Origin: an uncultured Rhodospirillales bacterium
Lineage (GTDB): Bacteria > Pseudomonadota > Alphaproteobacteria > ATCC43930 > CGMCC-115725
Assembly: GCA_903828515.1 (NCBI GenBank)
Contig: CAIKMD010000006.1
Coordinates: 1,054,001-1,118,000 of the forward strand
DNA: 64,000 nucleotides
Direction of reading: 5' to 3'
Shown here: piece after piece, positions 51,898 to 60,782 of the stretch
How positions within the stretch are numbered: the first letter of the stretch is position 1
Layout of the letters: the number at the start of each line of letters is the position of its first letter
Translations under genes and position numbers: made by a program
The notes under the pieces: model-generated
Told to the model about the DNA's origin: nothing
What the model saw: the letters and a program-made list of their open reading frames with translations, nothing else
Database searches by the model: none

Positions 51898-52056
51898 TTA
51901 GAGGGCGGTGGCGACCGAGCTGAAGGTGCTCTTCAAGTTCGTGCCGAGGGTCGTGACCGTCGTGATGACCGCAACGGCGATCAGCGCGGCAATCAGGCCG
52001 TATTCGATCGCGGTGGCGCCGCTCTCGTCGACAATAAGCTTCTTGAACATGGACAT
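51898..52056 (-). CDS. Flp-family type IVb pilin
   Basis: This 52-residue protein reads MSMFKKLIVDESGATAIEYG, then a hydrophobic helix (LIAALIAVAVITTVTTLG). It has the Flp pilin form: short positively charged leader, Glu and Tyr in TAIEYGLIAALI, and one membrane helix. AGGAGAC lies upstream. Flp pilins form adhesive Tad pili after processing by a prepilin peptidase. No tad/cpa assembly genes are in the window. Confidence 0.92.
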   Translation of the reverse strand: MSMFKKLIVDESGATAIEYGLIAALIAVAVITTVTTLGTNLKSTFSSVATAL

Positions 52057-52462
52057 GGTCTGTATGTCTCCTGGGACCAGGTTGGTGACAGAAGCGATCC
52101 TGGGGCTGGCGCCTTAAGAGCGTGTTAAAATCGAAGTATAGAAGACGAAATAACCAGAGTAATTGGCAACAATTATAGTATAAGTTGTCAAATATTCGAA
52201 ATGTATTCTATTAAAAATCATATCAAGTTTTAGACAAATGCACGCGACTCGGGTTTCGAATCGTTTTGGGCGACGCGCATTGGAATCTTGATTCACCAGA
52301 GACTTGCCGCGCGTTGTCGCGTTACGACGCGAGAAAACTGTCGCTAAAACACGCGGACGTGATAATATCCGGCCGTCATTTCAACGGCTGAACGTTCAGC
52401 CAGGACAGGTGCGGATCGTCCGGCCCCCTGTCCACATCCAAGCAGACCCAGGAGTATTTTGA
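52057..52462. other. Intergenic AT-rich region between pilin and lysine-rich peptide genes
   Basis: About 400 bases without a gene. Bases about 52125-52240 are strikingly AT-rich for this genome and may hold the pilin promoter. Near the other end, a perfect palindrome GGCTGAACGTTCAGCC (52386-52401) and complementary GGACAGG/CCTGTCC segments (52403-52409, 52427-52433) could fold in the leader of the gene at 52463. Confidence 0.6.
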
Positions 52463-52681
52463 ATGAAGGCGCTTATCTCTGCATTTGCTCTGTTGTCCTT
52501 TGTCGCGGTGTCGACGGTTCCGTTTGTGACCGCGCAGGCTCAGGCGCAGACTTCGTCGACGAAGACGACGACGGCGAAGTCGACCAAAAAGGCCCCGGTG
52601 AAGAAGACCGCGACCAAGAAGAAGAGCACCAAGAAAACCGCCTCCAAGAAGAAGGCGCCGGCTGCTTCGAAGACCATGTAA
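52463..52681 (+). CDS. Secreted lysine-rich small protein
   Basis: This 72-residue protein has a signal peptide (1-24, ...PFVTAQA) followed by a mature part made almost entirely of Lys, Thr, Ser and Ala with repeated KKK(S/T/A) units, like a histone H1 tail. It has CAGGAG upstream and a strong terminator downstream, so it is a single-gene unit. The mature part would be strongly positive and could bind anionic polymers such as LPS, DNA or polyphosphate. Function is unknown. Confidence 0.75.
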   Translation: MKALISAFALLSFVAVSTVPFVTAQAQAQTSSTKTTTAKSTKKAPVKKTATKKKSTKKTASKKKAPAASKTM

Positions 52682-52705
52682 TTTCCGTCGCAAGACGGTG
52701 ATCGG

Positions 52706-52736
52706 AAAAGCCCCGGCGTTCGCGCCGGGGCTTTTT
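52706..52736. terminator. Rho-independent terminator with UUCG tetraloop
   Basis: AAAAGCCCCGGCG, TTCG, CGCCGGGGCTTTT and a T-run form a 13-bp perfect stem. It lies 25 bases after the lysine-rich gene and is bidirectional in form. Confidence 0.92.
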
Positions 52737-52777
52737 CATTCTTGGCTTCGGTTGACGACCGTAAACGACCCGCCGCG

Positions 52778-53212
52778 TCAGGGCGTGGCGGTGCAGGCGT
52801 AGACGGCTTGGGTCGGGGTCAACAGCGTGCACGCGTCGAGATTGGTGCCTTGCCGGATCAAGCGGGCGGTGCCGCCGCCGCAGGCCTGAGCCGCCGCGGT
52901 CTTCACCGACTGGGTCGAGTTCCAGATACGGCTGTAACAGATGGCGATCGCGGTCTTGTTTCCCGAATCCGACATCGGCGTTCCGTCGGGCGCCGTTGTC
53001 GGTGGGCTGGCGAAGGCGAGCGGCGTATTCGACGGGCTCGCGTCGGTTTCAGGCGTCGTGTTGTAGAGGTTGTAGACCACCAGATTGTTGGGACCGATGG
53101 CCAGGGGTCCGACCCTGTCCGGCGAAAAGGTCTGATAGGGCGGGGGCGCGCCGCACCCGGCCAGGACGAGCGGCAAAAACCAGACAAGCAAATGGGCGCG
53201 GCGGCGAAACAT
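52778..53212 (-). CDS. Lipoprotein of unknown function
   Basis: This 144-residue protein has a lipoprotein signal (LVWFLPLVLAGCGAP, lipobox LAGC at 18-21). The mature part contains IGPNNLVVYNLYNTTPETDAS and a C-terminal segment with four cysteines (ICYSRIW, QACGGGTARL, DACTLL, YACTATP). No family is recognised. It is divergent from the dioxygenase-like gene. Confidence 0.75.
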   Translation of the reverse strand: MFRRRAHLLVWFLPLVLAGCGAPPPYQTFSPDRVGPLAIGPNNLVVYNLYNTTPETDASPSNTPLAFASPPTTAPDGTPMSDSGNKTAIAICYSRIWNSTQSVKTAAAQACGGGTARLIRQGTNLDACTLLTPTQAVYACTATP

Positions 53213-53280
53213 GGAAGCCGAGGCTCGCTCATCGCCGCGTCGGGTGCAACCCCTCCTTGGCCCGAGGCGGCCGATTGCCT

Positions 53281-53646
53281 ATGATGCCGGACATGACATT
53301 GCGCGATCCCGCCCTGATCGATGGCTATCACGCCCATATCTATTACGACCCGGCCAATCGCGCGTCGGCCGAGGCGCTGCGCCAGGCGCTGGGCGAGCGC
53401 TTCGAGGTCTATCTCGGCCGCTGGCATGACGAGGCTGTCGGCCCTCATCCGATCGCGATGTTCGAAGTCGCGTTCCCGAATGCCGAGTTCCCGCGAATCG
53501 TGCCGTTCCTGATGCTCAACCGCGACGGGATGCGCGTTCTCGTCCATCCGCAGACCGGCGACGGTTACGAAGATCACGCCACGAACAGTCTCTGGCTCGG
53601 CCAGCCGGTCGACCTTCGCCTCGAGGTTCTGCGCCGCGGGTCCTGA
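53281..53646 (+). CDS. DOPA 4,5-dioxygenase-family protein
   Basis: The first in-frame ATG cluster is at 53281-53293; from 53281 the protein has 121 residues. DGYHAHIYYDPANRASAEAL, VYLGRWHDEAVGPHPIAMFE and LVHPQTGDGYEDHA place it in the DOPA 4,5-dioxygenase-like family (PF08883), with conserved histidines that could hold iron. True activity in bacteria is largely unknown. Confidence 0.82.
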   Translation: MMPDMTLRDPALIDGYHAHIYYDPANRASAEALRQALGERFEVYLGRWHDEAVGPHPIAMFEVAFPNAEFPRIVPFLMLNRDGMRVLVHPQTGDGYEDHATNSLWLGQPVDLRLEVLRRGS

Positions 53647-53713
53647 GCGCGGAACCTTCGTTCACACCCGTCCGTTTCACCGGTAAGTCGTCCTGAGGCC
53701 AAGGAGGCCGCCG

Positions 53714-53893
53714 GTGAAACCACTCATGCTGATCGCGCTTTGCCTAAGCCTCGGCGGTTGCGGCGTGGTTGCCGCGCCGTGTCGCGTCGGCTCGGGCGCG
53801 CTGAAGGCGGTGCCGCTGGTCGGTCACGTCGCCGCCGCACCCACGGATGCCTGCGCCGACGTGATCGATCCCGACTCCGTCTCGAAATCCTGA
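53714..53893 (+). CDS. Small lipoprotein (DUF6726-like)
   Basis: A 59-residue protein begins with GTG after AAGGAGG. The signal MLIALCLSLGGCGVVAAPC gives a lipobox SLGGC with Cys16. The mature chain has two further cysteines and the PLVGHVAAAPTDACADVIDP segment. It resembles a family of very small conserved alphaproteobacterial lipoproteins (DUF6726, from memory). Confidence 0.7.
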   Translation: MKPLMLIALCLSLGGCGVVAAPCRVGSGALKAVPLVGHVAAAPTDACADVIDPDSVSKS

Positions 53894-53897
53894 TCGT

Positions 53898-54476
53898 TCA
53901 GGGCTTGTGATAACGCGCGATGAACGTCGTGGTGCCGAGGGCATGACCCTGCAGGGCGGCGACGAGTTCGTCCCGCGTCATGCCCGGTTTCAAAGTGCCC
54001 GGCTCGATATCCGTTGCGACGAGCGTGATCGTATAGGGATGAGGCGAGTCGGCCAGCGACGCGCAGGGGCCGGCCCAGGCGCCTGATCCCGCGCCGTTCT
54101 TGCCGCCGACGAAGCCGGTCGGATTGTTGGCGGCGCCTTCCTTGAGCGCGGTCGCCGTGCCGGGAATGTCGTAGGCTACCCAGTGGACGAAGCCCATGCC
54201 CCCGCGCGGCACCGGATCGAACATCGTGATGGCGAAACTCTTGGTGGCCGCCGGCGCGTTCTTCCAGGTCAGCGGCAGGGCCACGTTCTGGCCGCTGCAA
54301 TTCTTGCTCGTCGGATTGCTGTTCACGAATTTTTCCGGCATGTAGCCGCCGTCTTTCATGGCGGGCGAACTCAGCGTGAATTTGGGCACCGGTTTGTCGG
54401 CGGCATGCGTGGCGTCGATCGGCAAAGCGGTCCAGGCGACGGCGAGCGCGGCGGTCGCGATAACGACGGTCTTCAT
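53898..54476 (-). CDS. YbhB/YbcL family (PEBP-like) periplasmic protein, copy A
   Basis: From the ATG at 54476 (GGAGGAAC upstream) this 192-residue protein has a signal peptide (1-26) and a PEBP/Raf-kinase-inhibitor-like fold: FTLSSPAMKDGGYMPEKF, FAITMFDPVPRGGMGFVHW, AYDIPGTATAL and AGPCASLADSPHPYTI. The biological role of YbhB-type proteins is unclear; they may bind small anionic ligands. It follows a paralog, probably as an operon. Confidence 0.88.
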   Translation of the reverse strand: MKTVVIATAALAVAWTALPIDATHAADKPVPKFTLSSPAMKDGGYMPEKFVNSNPTSKNCSGQNVALPLTWKNAPAATKSFAITMFDPVPRGGMGFVHWVAYDIPGTATALKEGAANNPTGFVGGKNGAGSGAWAGPCASLADSPHPYTITLVATDIEPGTLKPGMTRDELVAALQGHALGTTTFIARYHKP

Positions 54477-54502
54477 GACAGGTTCCTCCCCACTGATTTT
54501 GA

Positions 54503-55099
54503 TTACGGGCTGCGGCGATAACGAACGACGAGGCTGGCCGGGCCGAGACTGTGGCCCGCGATCATTTTCAGGAACGCGTCGCGATCGAGGCCCGGCTGCA
54601 GGAACCCCGGCTGGAGGTCGAGCGCGAGCACGTCGATCACGTAGTGATGGGGACCATCGGCCGGCGGGCCGCACGGGCCGGTATAGCCGAGGAGCCCGCG
54701 CGAGTTCTTGCCGCTGCTGATGTCCTTGGCGTTGCCGCTCGGGGTCGCGGCGCCCGCGCCGGCTTTCAATGCACTTTCCGAGGCCGGGATGTTGTAGGCG
54801 ATCCAATGCACCGAGCCTTCGCCGCGCCGTCCGTCGGGATCGATCATGACGATCGCGAAGCTCTTGGTCAGGGCCGGCGGATTGGACCAGGCGAGCGGCG
54901 GCGACTGATTGCCGCCGCGGCTGGTCGCGCCGCATTCGGTACCGCCCGCGTATTTGAGCGGCAACATTGCGTTGTCCTTGAAGGCGGGCGAGGCGAGGGT
55001 GAAGAGTTTTTCCTTCGGCGCGGCGGCCCGGCTCGAAACGGGGGCGAGGGCGAGCGCCACGGCGAGGACGGTGACGAGACGAATCAGATGCTTTTTCAT
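54503..55099 (-). CDS. YbhB/YbcL family (PEBP-like) periplasmic protein, copy B
   Basis: From the ATG at 55099 this 198-residue protein has a signal peptide (about 1-25) and the same PEBP-like motifs (FTLASPAFKDNAMLPLKY, IVMIDPDGRRGEGSVHW, YNIPASESAL, YTGPCGPPADGPHHYVIDVL). It is a diverged paralog of the gene at 53898 and lies in the same orientation, ten bases after the binding-protein gene upstream. A GTG or ATG nine bases earlier (55108) is possible. Confidence 0.88.
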   Translation of the reverse strand: MKKHLIRLVTVLAVALALAPVSSRAAAPKEKLFTLASPAFKDNAMLPLKYAGGTECGATSRGGNQSPPLAWSNPPALTKSFAIVMIDPDGRRGEGSVHWIAYNIPASESALKAGAGAATPSGNAKDISSGKNSRGLLGYTGPCGPPADGPHHYVIDVLALDLQPGFLQPGLDRDAFLKMIAGHSLGPASLVVRYRRSP

Positions 55100-55109
55100 G
55101 CGCGCCAAT

Positions 55110-56123
55110 TTAACGCGGGCCGGCCGGAATCACATAGCGTTTGTCGATCACCTGATCGCCGCTCACGTCGGATTTGACCATGCCCTGGGCCTTGTACCAG
55201 GCGAGCTGGCGCAGGATGTCGTTCACGTCGAGCGCCGCGTCGGGATCGACATAGGAGATGCCGCCCTTTACCTGCTCGGGCGGCTGGCCGACATATTTCG
55301 CGATGATACCGAGCATCTCGGTGGAGGCTGGACCGTCGCGCCGCTTGCCGTCGGGACCGATGAAAGCGTCGCGATAATCGTGCGCGCCCTTGCGAAAGGC
55401 GCGCAGGAAGCGTTGGACGAGATCGGATTTCTCGTTGGCCGTCTTCGTCGACGTAAAGAGGATGCCGGTCTGGAAGGGTGTCTCGTCGCCAACGTAGCCC
55501 AGCCGAGTCATGTCGCCGCGATTGATCGCCGGAATCGCGACCGTCGCGAGAATGATGCCGCTGTCGGCCTGGCCGCCGCTGACCGCGCTGACCTGGTTGG
55601 GCAGCGATTGCAGCGGCAGAATGCGGACGGATTTTGGGTCGACGCCGTATTTCTGCTGAAGCAACGCATAGGCGTAATGCGATGGCGCGCCGAGCTGGGT
55701 CACGCTCCCGGTGCGGCCGGCCATATTCTCGTAGGATTTGAACCCGGCCTGGTAAGCCCGATTCGAAACCGCGAACACGAAGACCGGAAATCCCGGCGCC
55801 TCGCGCGCGAGCCCGCTGATGATGGTGACCGCGTTTTGACCGGCAAGATTATAGAGCGCGCCGCCGGGACCGGTGGCGCCGAAATCGACGGCGCCCGAAA
55901 CGACCGCCACGGCAATCGGCTCAGCGGAATCGAAAAAGGTGATTTGGACGTCGAGACCCTCGGCCGCGAAATAGCCCTTGTCGACGGCGATGAAATTGGC
56001 GCCGTTGGCGGCGACCTTGACCGCGCCAATGCGCACGGTTTCAGCCGACGCGGGCACGCCGCTGAGCGCGGCGCAGACCAGCGCCACGGCGAAACCCGCC
56101 TGGCGCCAACGCGTGTGGATCAT
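55110..56123 (-). CDS. ABC transporter substrate-binding protein, NMT1/SsuA type
   Basis: This 337-residue protein has a signal peptide (1-27, ...GVPASA) and the NMT1/THI5-like fold: FIAVDKGYFAAEGLDVQITF, VVSGAVDFGATGPGGALYNL, and SHYAYALLQQKYGVDPKSVR. Relatives bind alkanesulfonates, nitrate or thiamine precursors. No permease or ATPase gene is adjacent. It precedes the two YbhB-like genes on the same strand. Confidence 0.87.
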   Translation of the reverse strand: MIHTRWRQAGFAVALVCAALSGVPASAETVRIGAVKVAANGANFIAVDKGYFAAEGLDVQITFFDSAEPIAVAVVSGAVDFGATGPGGALYNLAGQNAVTIISGLAREAPGFPVFVFAVSNRAYQAGFKSYENMAGRTGSVTQLGAPSHYAYALLQQKYGVDPKSVRILPLQSLPNQVSAVSGGQADSGIILATVAIPAINRGDMTRLGYVGDETPFQTGILFTSTKTANEKSDLVQRFLRAFRKGAHDYRDAFIGPDGKRRDGPASTEMLGIIAKYVGQPPEQVKGGISYVDPDAALDVNDILRQLAWYKAQGMVKSDVSGDQVIDKRYVIPAGPR

Positions 56124-56204
56124 CGTTTGCCTCCCCCTTGCTTTGGGAGGAAACTATCACAGATCAACGCCCCACCAAGGGGAGGGATCGCAGGGAGGTT
56201 TCGG

Positions 56205-57311
56205 ATGCGAAGCGTATTCCCGCGGGCGGCCGCGCTCGTTGCGCTGTTGGTTCTGTCGCCGGTCGCGGCGTTCGCGCAGGCGGTCGCCGACGCGGCCTGG
56301 ATGAAGCTGGTCGCCGCCGCCAACCAGGAAGGCGCGCTGGTCCTCATCGTGCCGCCGAGTTCGACCCATCGCGAATTCCTGGCCGCGGAGTGGCCGAAGG
56401 CATTTCCCGATATCAAGCTGGAGCAGACGGCGGTTCCTCCCGGCCAGCAATTCGCGCGGCTCTCGGTCGAACGAAGTGCCGGAAAATTTCTTTGGGACGT
56501 CGTGCTCACCGGATCGGAGAATGCGTTTCAATTGCGCGACGCCGACATGCTCGACGACGTGAAGTCCGAATTCGTCGTCGCCGAAGTGAAGAACCCCGAG
56601 ATATGGGGCGGCTGGCGTGACGCTTTCGCGGACACGGCGCAGAAATACGTTTTCACCTCGCGCTCGTTCCTCAAAATGCCGTTCTACAACGCGAAACTTT
56701 TGTCGCCCGAGAAAGTCGCGGCGCTGGGGACCAAGGTGTTTCTCGATCCCGCCTTGAAGCAGAGGGTGATCTGGGACGATCCGCAATTCGGCGGCAGCGG
56801 CCGCACCTTCGCGCCGGTCATGCTGCGGCTCCTCGGCGAGGAGGGCCTGCGCCAATTCGTCGCCGAGCAGGTCGTGTTCACCACGCAGATGTCGGATCTC
56901 GTCGATCGCATGGCGCGCGGGCAGTTCGTCATGTCGCTCGGGCCGGTGCTCACCGATCTGCTGGGAAAATACAAGGAAGCCGGCCTTGTGCTCGATATCC
57001 GCCCGCTCGGCAACACGCCTGAACTTGGCGCCTACGGGAATACCGGCGCGTCCAACATCGTGGTGATAAAGGACCGGCCGCATCCCAATGCGGCTCGGGT
57101 GTTCCTGAACTGGTACCTGTCGCAATCCGTCGAGACGGCTTTGGCGAAGAAGATGGGCGAAGACACGCGGCGCACCGACGTGCCGCAGCAGGTCGAACCG
57201 GCACAGCGACGCCTTCCCGGTATCTCCTATTTCAATCCGCAGAGCGAAGAGAACACGCCGGCGACCCGGAAAGCCCAGGAATTGATCGCCAAGTTCCGCA
57301 CCAAGTCCTGA
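56205..57311 (+). CDS. Extracellular solute-binding protein (iron/polyamine type)
   Basis: From the ATG at 56205 (GGGAGG upstream) this 368-residue protein has a signal peptide (1-24, ...AAFAQA). It matches the type 2 periplasmic binding fold (EGALVLIVPPSSTHREFLAA, MARGQFVMSLGPVLTDLL, NPQSEENTPATRKAQELI). Ligand is unknown. It is also an orphan without its own permease. A large upstream extension of the frame is not coding. Confidence 0.87.
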   Translation: MRSVFPRAAALVALLVLSPVAAFAQAVADAAWMKLVAAANQEGALVLIVPPSSTHREFLAAEWPKAFPDIKLEQTAVPPGQQFARLSVERSAGKFLWDVVLTGSENAFQLRDADMLDDVKSEFVVAEVKNPEIWGGWRDAFADTAQKYVFTSRSFLKMPFYNAKLLSPEKVAALGTKVFLDPALKQRVIWDDPQFGGSGRTFAPVMLRLLGEEGLRQFVAEQVVFTTQMSDLVDRMARGQFVMSLGPVLTDLLGKYKEAGLVLDIRPLGNTPELGAYGNTGASNIVVIKDRPHPNAARVFLNWYLSQSVETALAKKMGEDTRRTDVPQQVEPAQRRLPGISYFNPQSEENTPATRKAQELIAKFRTKS

Positions 57312-57369
57312 ACGCCGGCCTTCCGCGAGGCTTGACGGCGCCGCCCCGGCGTCACGATACTAGGGGTGT

Positions 57370-59396
<2,027 letters not shown>

Positions 59397-59407
59397 GAGC
59401 CTTCGCG

Positions 59408-59854
59408 ATGGCCGAGCCGATCAGCCGCGACTATCCCAACCGGCCCTTTTCCGCCGCGCTGGCCATTTGTCGGCGGCGGGACGGGACGCTCTTGCTGGCC
59501 CAGCGCTCCAAGGGGCCGAGCCAAGCGCTCGGCCGCTGGGGCTTCCCGGGCGGCATGCACGAAGTCGGCGAGACCATCCTCGAAGCCGCGCGGCGCGAGT
59601 TGAAGGAAGAGACCGGCATCGATGCGAAGCCTGTCCGCGTAATCGATGCCTTCGACGTCATCGGCAAGGAAGCGGATGGGCGCGTGCGCGCGCATTACGT
59701 CCTTGCCTGTGTCGTGCTCGATTGGGAAGCGGGCGAGGGCGCACCGATCGAGGACGCGACCGCGGTCGGCTGGTACACGGCCGACGAGGCGGTCAAAAAA
59801 CTCGAACTTCTCCCCGACACGTTGCGCCTGATGAAGGCCGCGCTGGCGTTTTAA
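59408..59854 (+). CDS. Nudix hydrolase
   Basis: This 148-residue protein has a complete Nudix box: GGMHEVGETILEAARRELKE followed by ETGID. It starts 12 bases after thiC, in the same direction, and may be cotranscribed. In some thiamine operons Nudix enzymes remove toxic pyrimidine or thiamine pyrophosphate analogues. Substrate here is unknown. Part of its 3' end is repeated at 60328. Confidence 0.9.
   Translation: MAEPISRDYPNRPFSAALAICRRRDGTLLLAQRSKGPSQALGRWGFPGGMHEVGETILEAARRELKEETGIDAKPVRVIDAFDVIGKEADGRVRAHYVLACVVLDWEAGEGAPIEDATAVGWYTADEAVKKLELLPDTLRLMKAALAF
59818..59838. repeat. 21-bp direct repeat, copy 1 (inside Nudix 3' end)
   Basis: CACGTTGCGCCTGATGAAGG(C) within the Nudix gene recurs exactly at 60328-60348, with weaker similarity over about 44 bp in total. 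The copies flank about 490 bases of more AT-rich sequence, as expected for a small insertion or segmental duplication. Confidence 0.85.
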
Positions 59855-59982
59855 CCGCGCTGATCATGCTCGGCGGAGCATTCGCGCCTTTGAGGTGTGA
59901 ATAATGGAAAATCGAACCATCGGAGGCATGGATGCCCTTATTCAGCGAATAGGGGCATTTTCGTTTAACGAAATTCTCCGTT

Positions 59983-60264
59983 GTGAAGGAGTTGCACTTC
60001 ATTGAAAGGGAAGAGGGAACTAGCTCATATGACGTTGTGCTCGTTATGTCGTCGGATCGCATATCAAGGGCTGACACAATTAGAATCATATGCTCCGATG
60101 TCAGTGATTTTTATTTAAAGTCGTTCGGCGGTGGATTGACGCAAATTACCGGCCTCTTCATTAAAGATATTCATGAAAATGGGTGGGAAAGAATGAAATG
60201 GGAGATCGGTGATTTTGAAAATGGCGTCATTAAATTCTTCGCCGCCGCAGTGAGCGTTTCCTAG
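59983..60264 (+). CDS. Small hypothetical protein, possibly N-terminally disrupted
   Basis: From a GTG at 59983 this encodes 93 residues (KELHFIEREEGTSSYDVVLV...). It is mixed alpha/beta with no signal or membrane span. An ATG at 59932 with CGGAGG upstream is in the same frame but meets TAG six codons later (59950-59952), so the original gene may have been longer. Base composition is markedly lower in GC than neighbours. No family is recognised. It lies between direct repeats. Confidence 0.5.
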   Translation: MKELHFIEREEGTSSYDVVLVMSSDRISRADTIRIICSDVSDFYLKSFGGGLTQITGLFIKDIHENGWERMKWEIGDFENGVIKFFAAAVSVS

Positions 60265-60327
60265 TTTCTAGTTCAATTCTTGGGGTCCGACGCCAATCGC
60301 TAATCAAGACCTTGAGTTAGTCCCTAC

Positions 60328-60348
60328 CACGTTGCGCCTGATGAAGGC
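60328..60348. repeat. 21-bp direct repeat, copy 2
   Basis: This matches 59818-59838 exactly and derives from the Nudix 3' end. The following bases (GGCACTAGCGGCTTT) resemble the end of the Nudix gene with a few changes, so this looks like a second, degraded gene end. Confidence 0.85.
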
Positions 60349-60373
60349 GGCACTAGCGGCTTTACTCTTTTGT

Positions 60374-60451
60374 CGTCACCCCCGCGAAAGCGGGGGTCCA
60401 TGGTTGCCGCCCGTCACCCACCCTGGATTCCCGCTTTCGCGGGAATGACGG
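60374..60451. repeat. Intergenic palindromic element (paired CCCGCTTTCGCGGG hairpins)
   Basis: The element begins CGTCACCCCCGCGAAAGCGG and ends CCCGCTTTCGCGGGAATGAC. The two halves are inverted copies. A single unit of the same type lies at 45787-45810. Such elements are abundant between genes in many alphaproteobacteria. Confidence 0.8.
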
Positions 60452-60579
60452 AGGGTAAACCCGATCACACGGTCGCGATCCCGGCTTAAAAAAGCGATCC
60501 AAGACACTGAAATGCTTGCATCCCGTTTCGGGCTTCCGTAACGTTGTGTCTCCCGCAACTTACGAAAGGAGGTGATCCC

Positions 60580-60657
60580 GTGTCTCATTGTCACAGACGG
60601 CGGTTGGAGAATGCCGCGTTCGGGATTGCTGCCTCGACAGGTACTGTTGTCGCGTAG
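60580..60657 (+). CDS. Tiny ORF (25 codons) with extended Shine-Dalgarno sequence
   Basis: GAAAGGAGGTGATCC (60564-60578) is complementary to the 3' end of 16S rRNA over its whole length. Two bases later a GTG opens a 25-residue ORF (MSHCHRRRLENAAFG... to TGTVVA). A perfect hairpin terminator follows at 60699. The unit may be a leader peptide, a small protein or part of an sRNA. No homolog is known to me. Confidence 0.55.
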   Translation: MSHCHRRRLENAAFGIAASTGTVVA

Positions 60658-60698
60658 CAATTGATCGACGGCTTCGTCCGGCCGTGTCGGACAAAAGG

Positions 60699-60724
60699 GA
60701 AGGGCCGCCTCCGGGCGGCCCTTC
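60699..60724. terminator. Hairpin terminator after the tiny ORF
   Basis: GAAGGGCCGCC-TCCG-GGCGGCCCTTC is a perfect 11-bp stem with a four-base loop, followed by a short T-containing stretch. It lies 41 bases after the tiny ORF and about 58 bases before the next gene, so it may end a short transcript or act as an attenuator of the binding-protein gene. Confidence 0.8.
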
Positions 60725-60782
60725 TGCTATTTCGGGGTGCTATAGTCGCGGCAATCGAAAACCGGCAAGGGCGGGACAGATA

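Larger units (their letters stand above)
60265..60579. other. Intergenic region with repeat and palindromes
   Basis: No gene was seen. It holds the second copy of the Nudix-end repeat (60328-60348), then two CCCGCGAAAGCGGG-type hairpins in opposite orientation (60374-60400 and 60425-60451) forming one mobile-like intergenic element ending with AATGACGG. The remaining part probably carries the promoter of the short ORF at 60580. Confidence 0.6.

Noticed and set aside
52778-53646. Lipoprotein and dioxygenase-like genes as a toxin/immunity pair
   Set aside because: They are divergent, not coupled, and have ordinary composition.
54909-56204. Long N-terminal extension of the solute-binding protein gene
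   Set aside because: It covers the opposite-strand binding protein gene; the ATG at 56205 has GGGAGG and a signal peptide.
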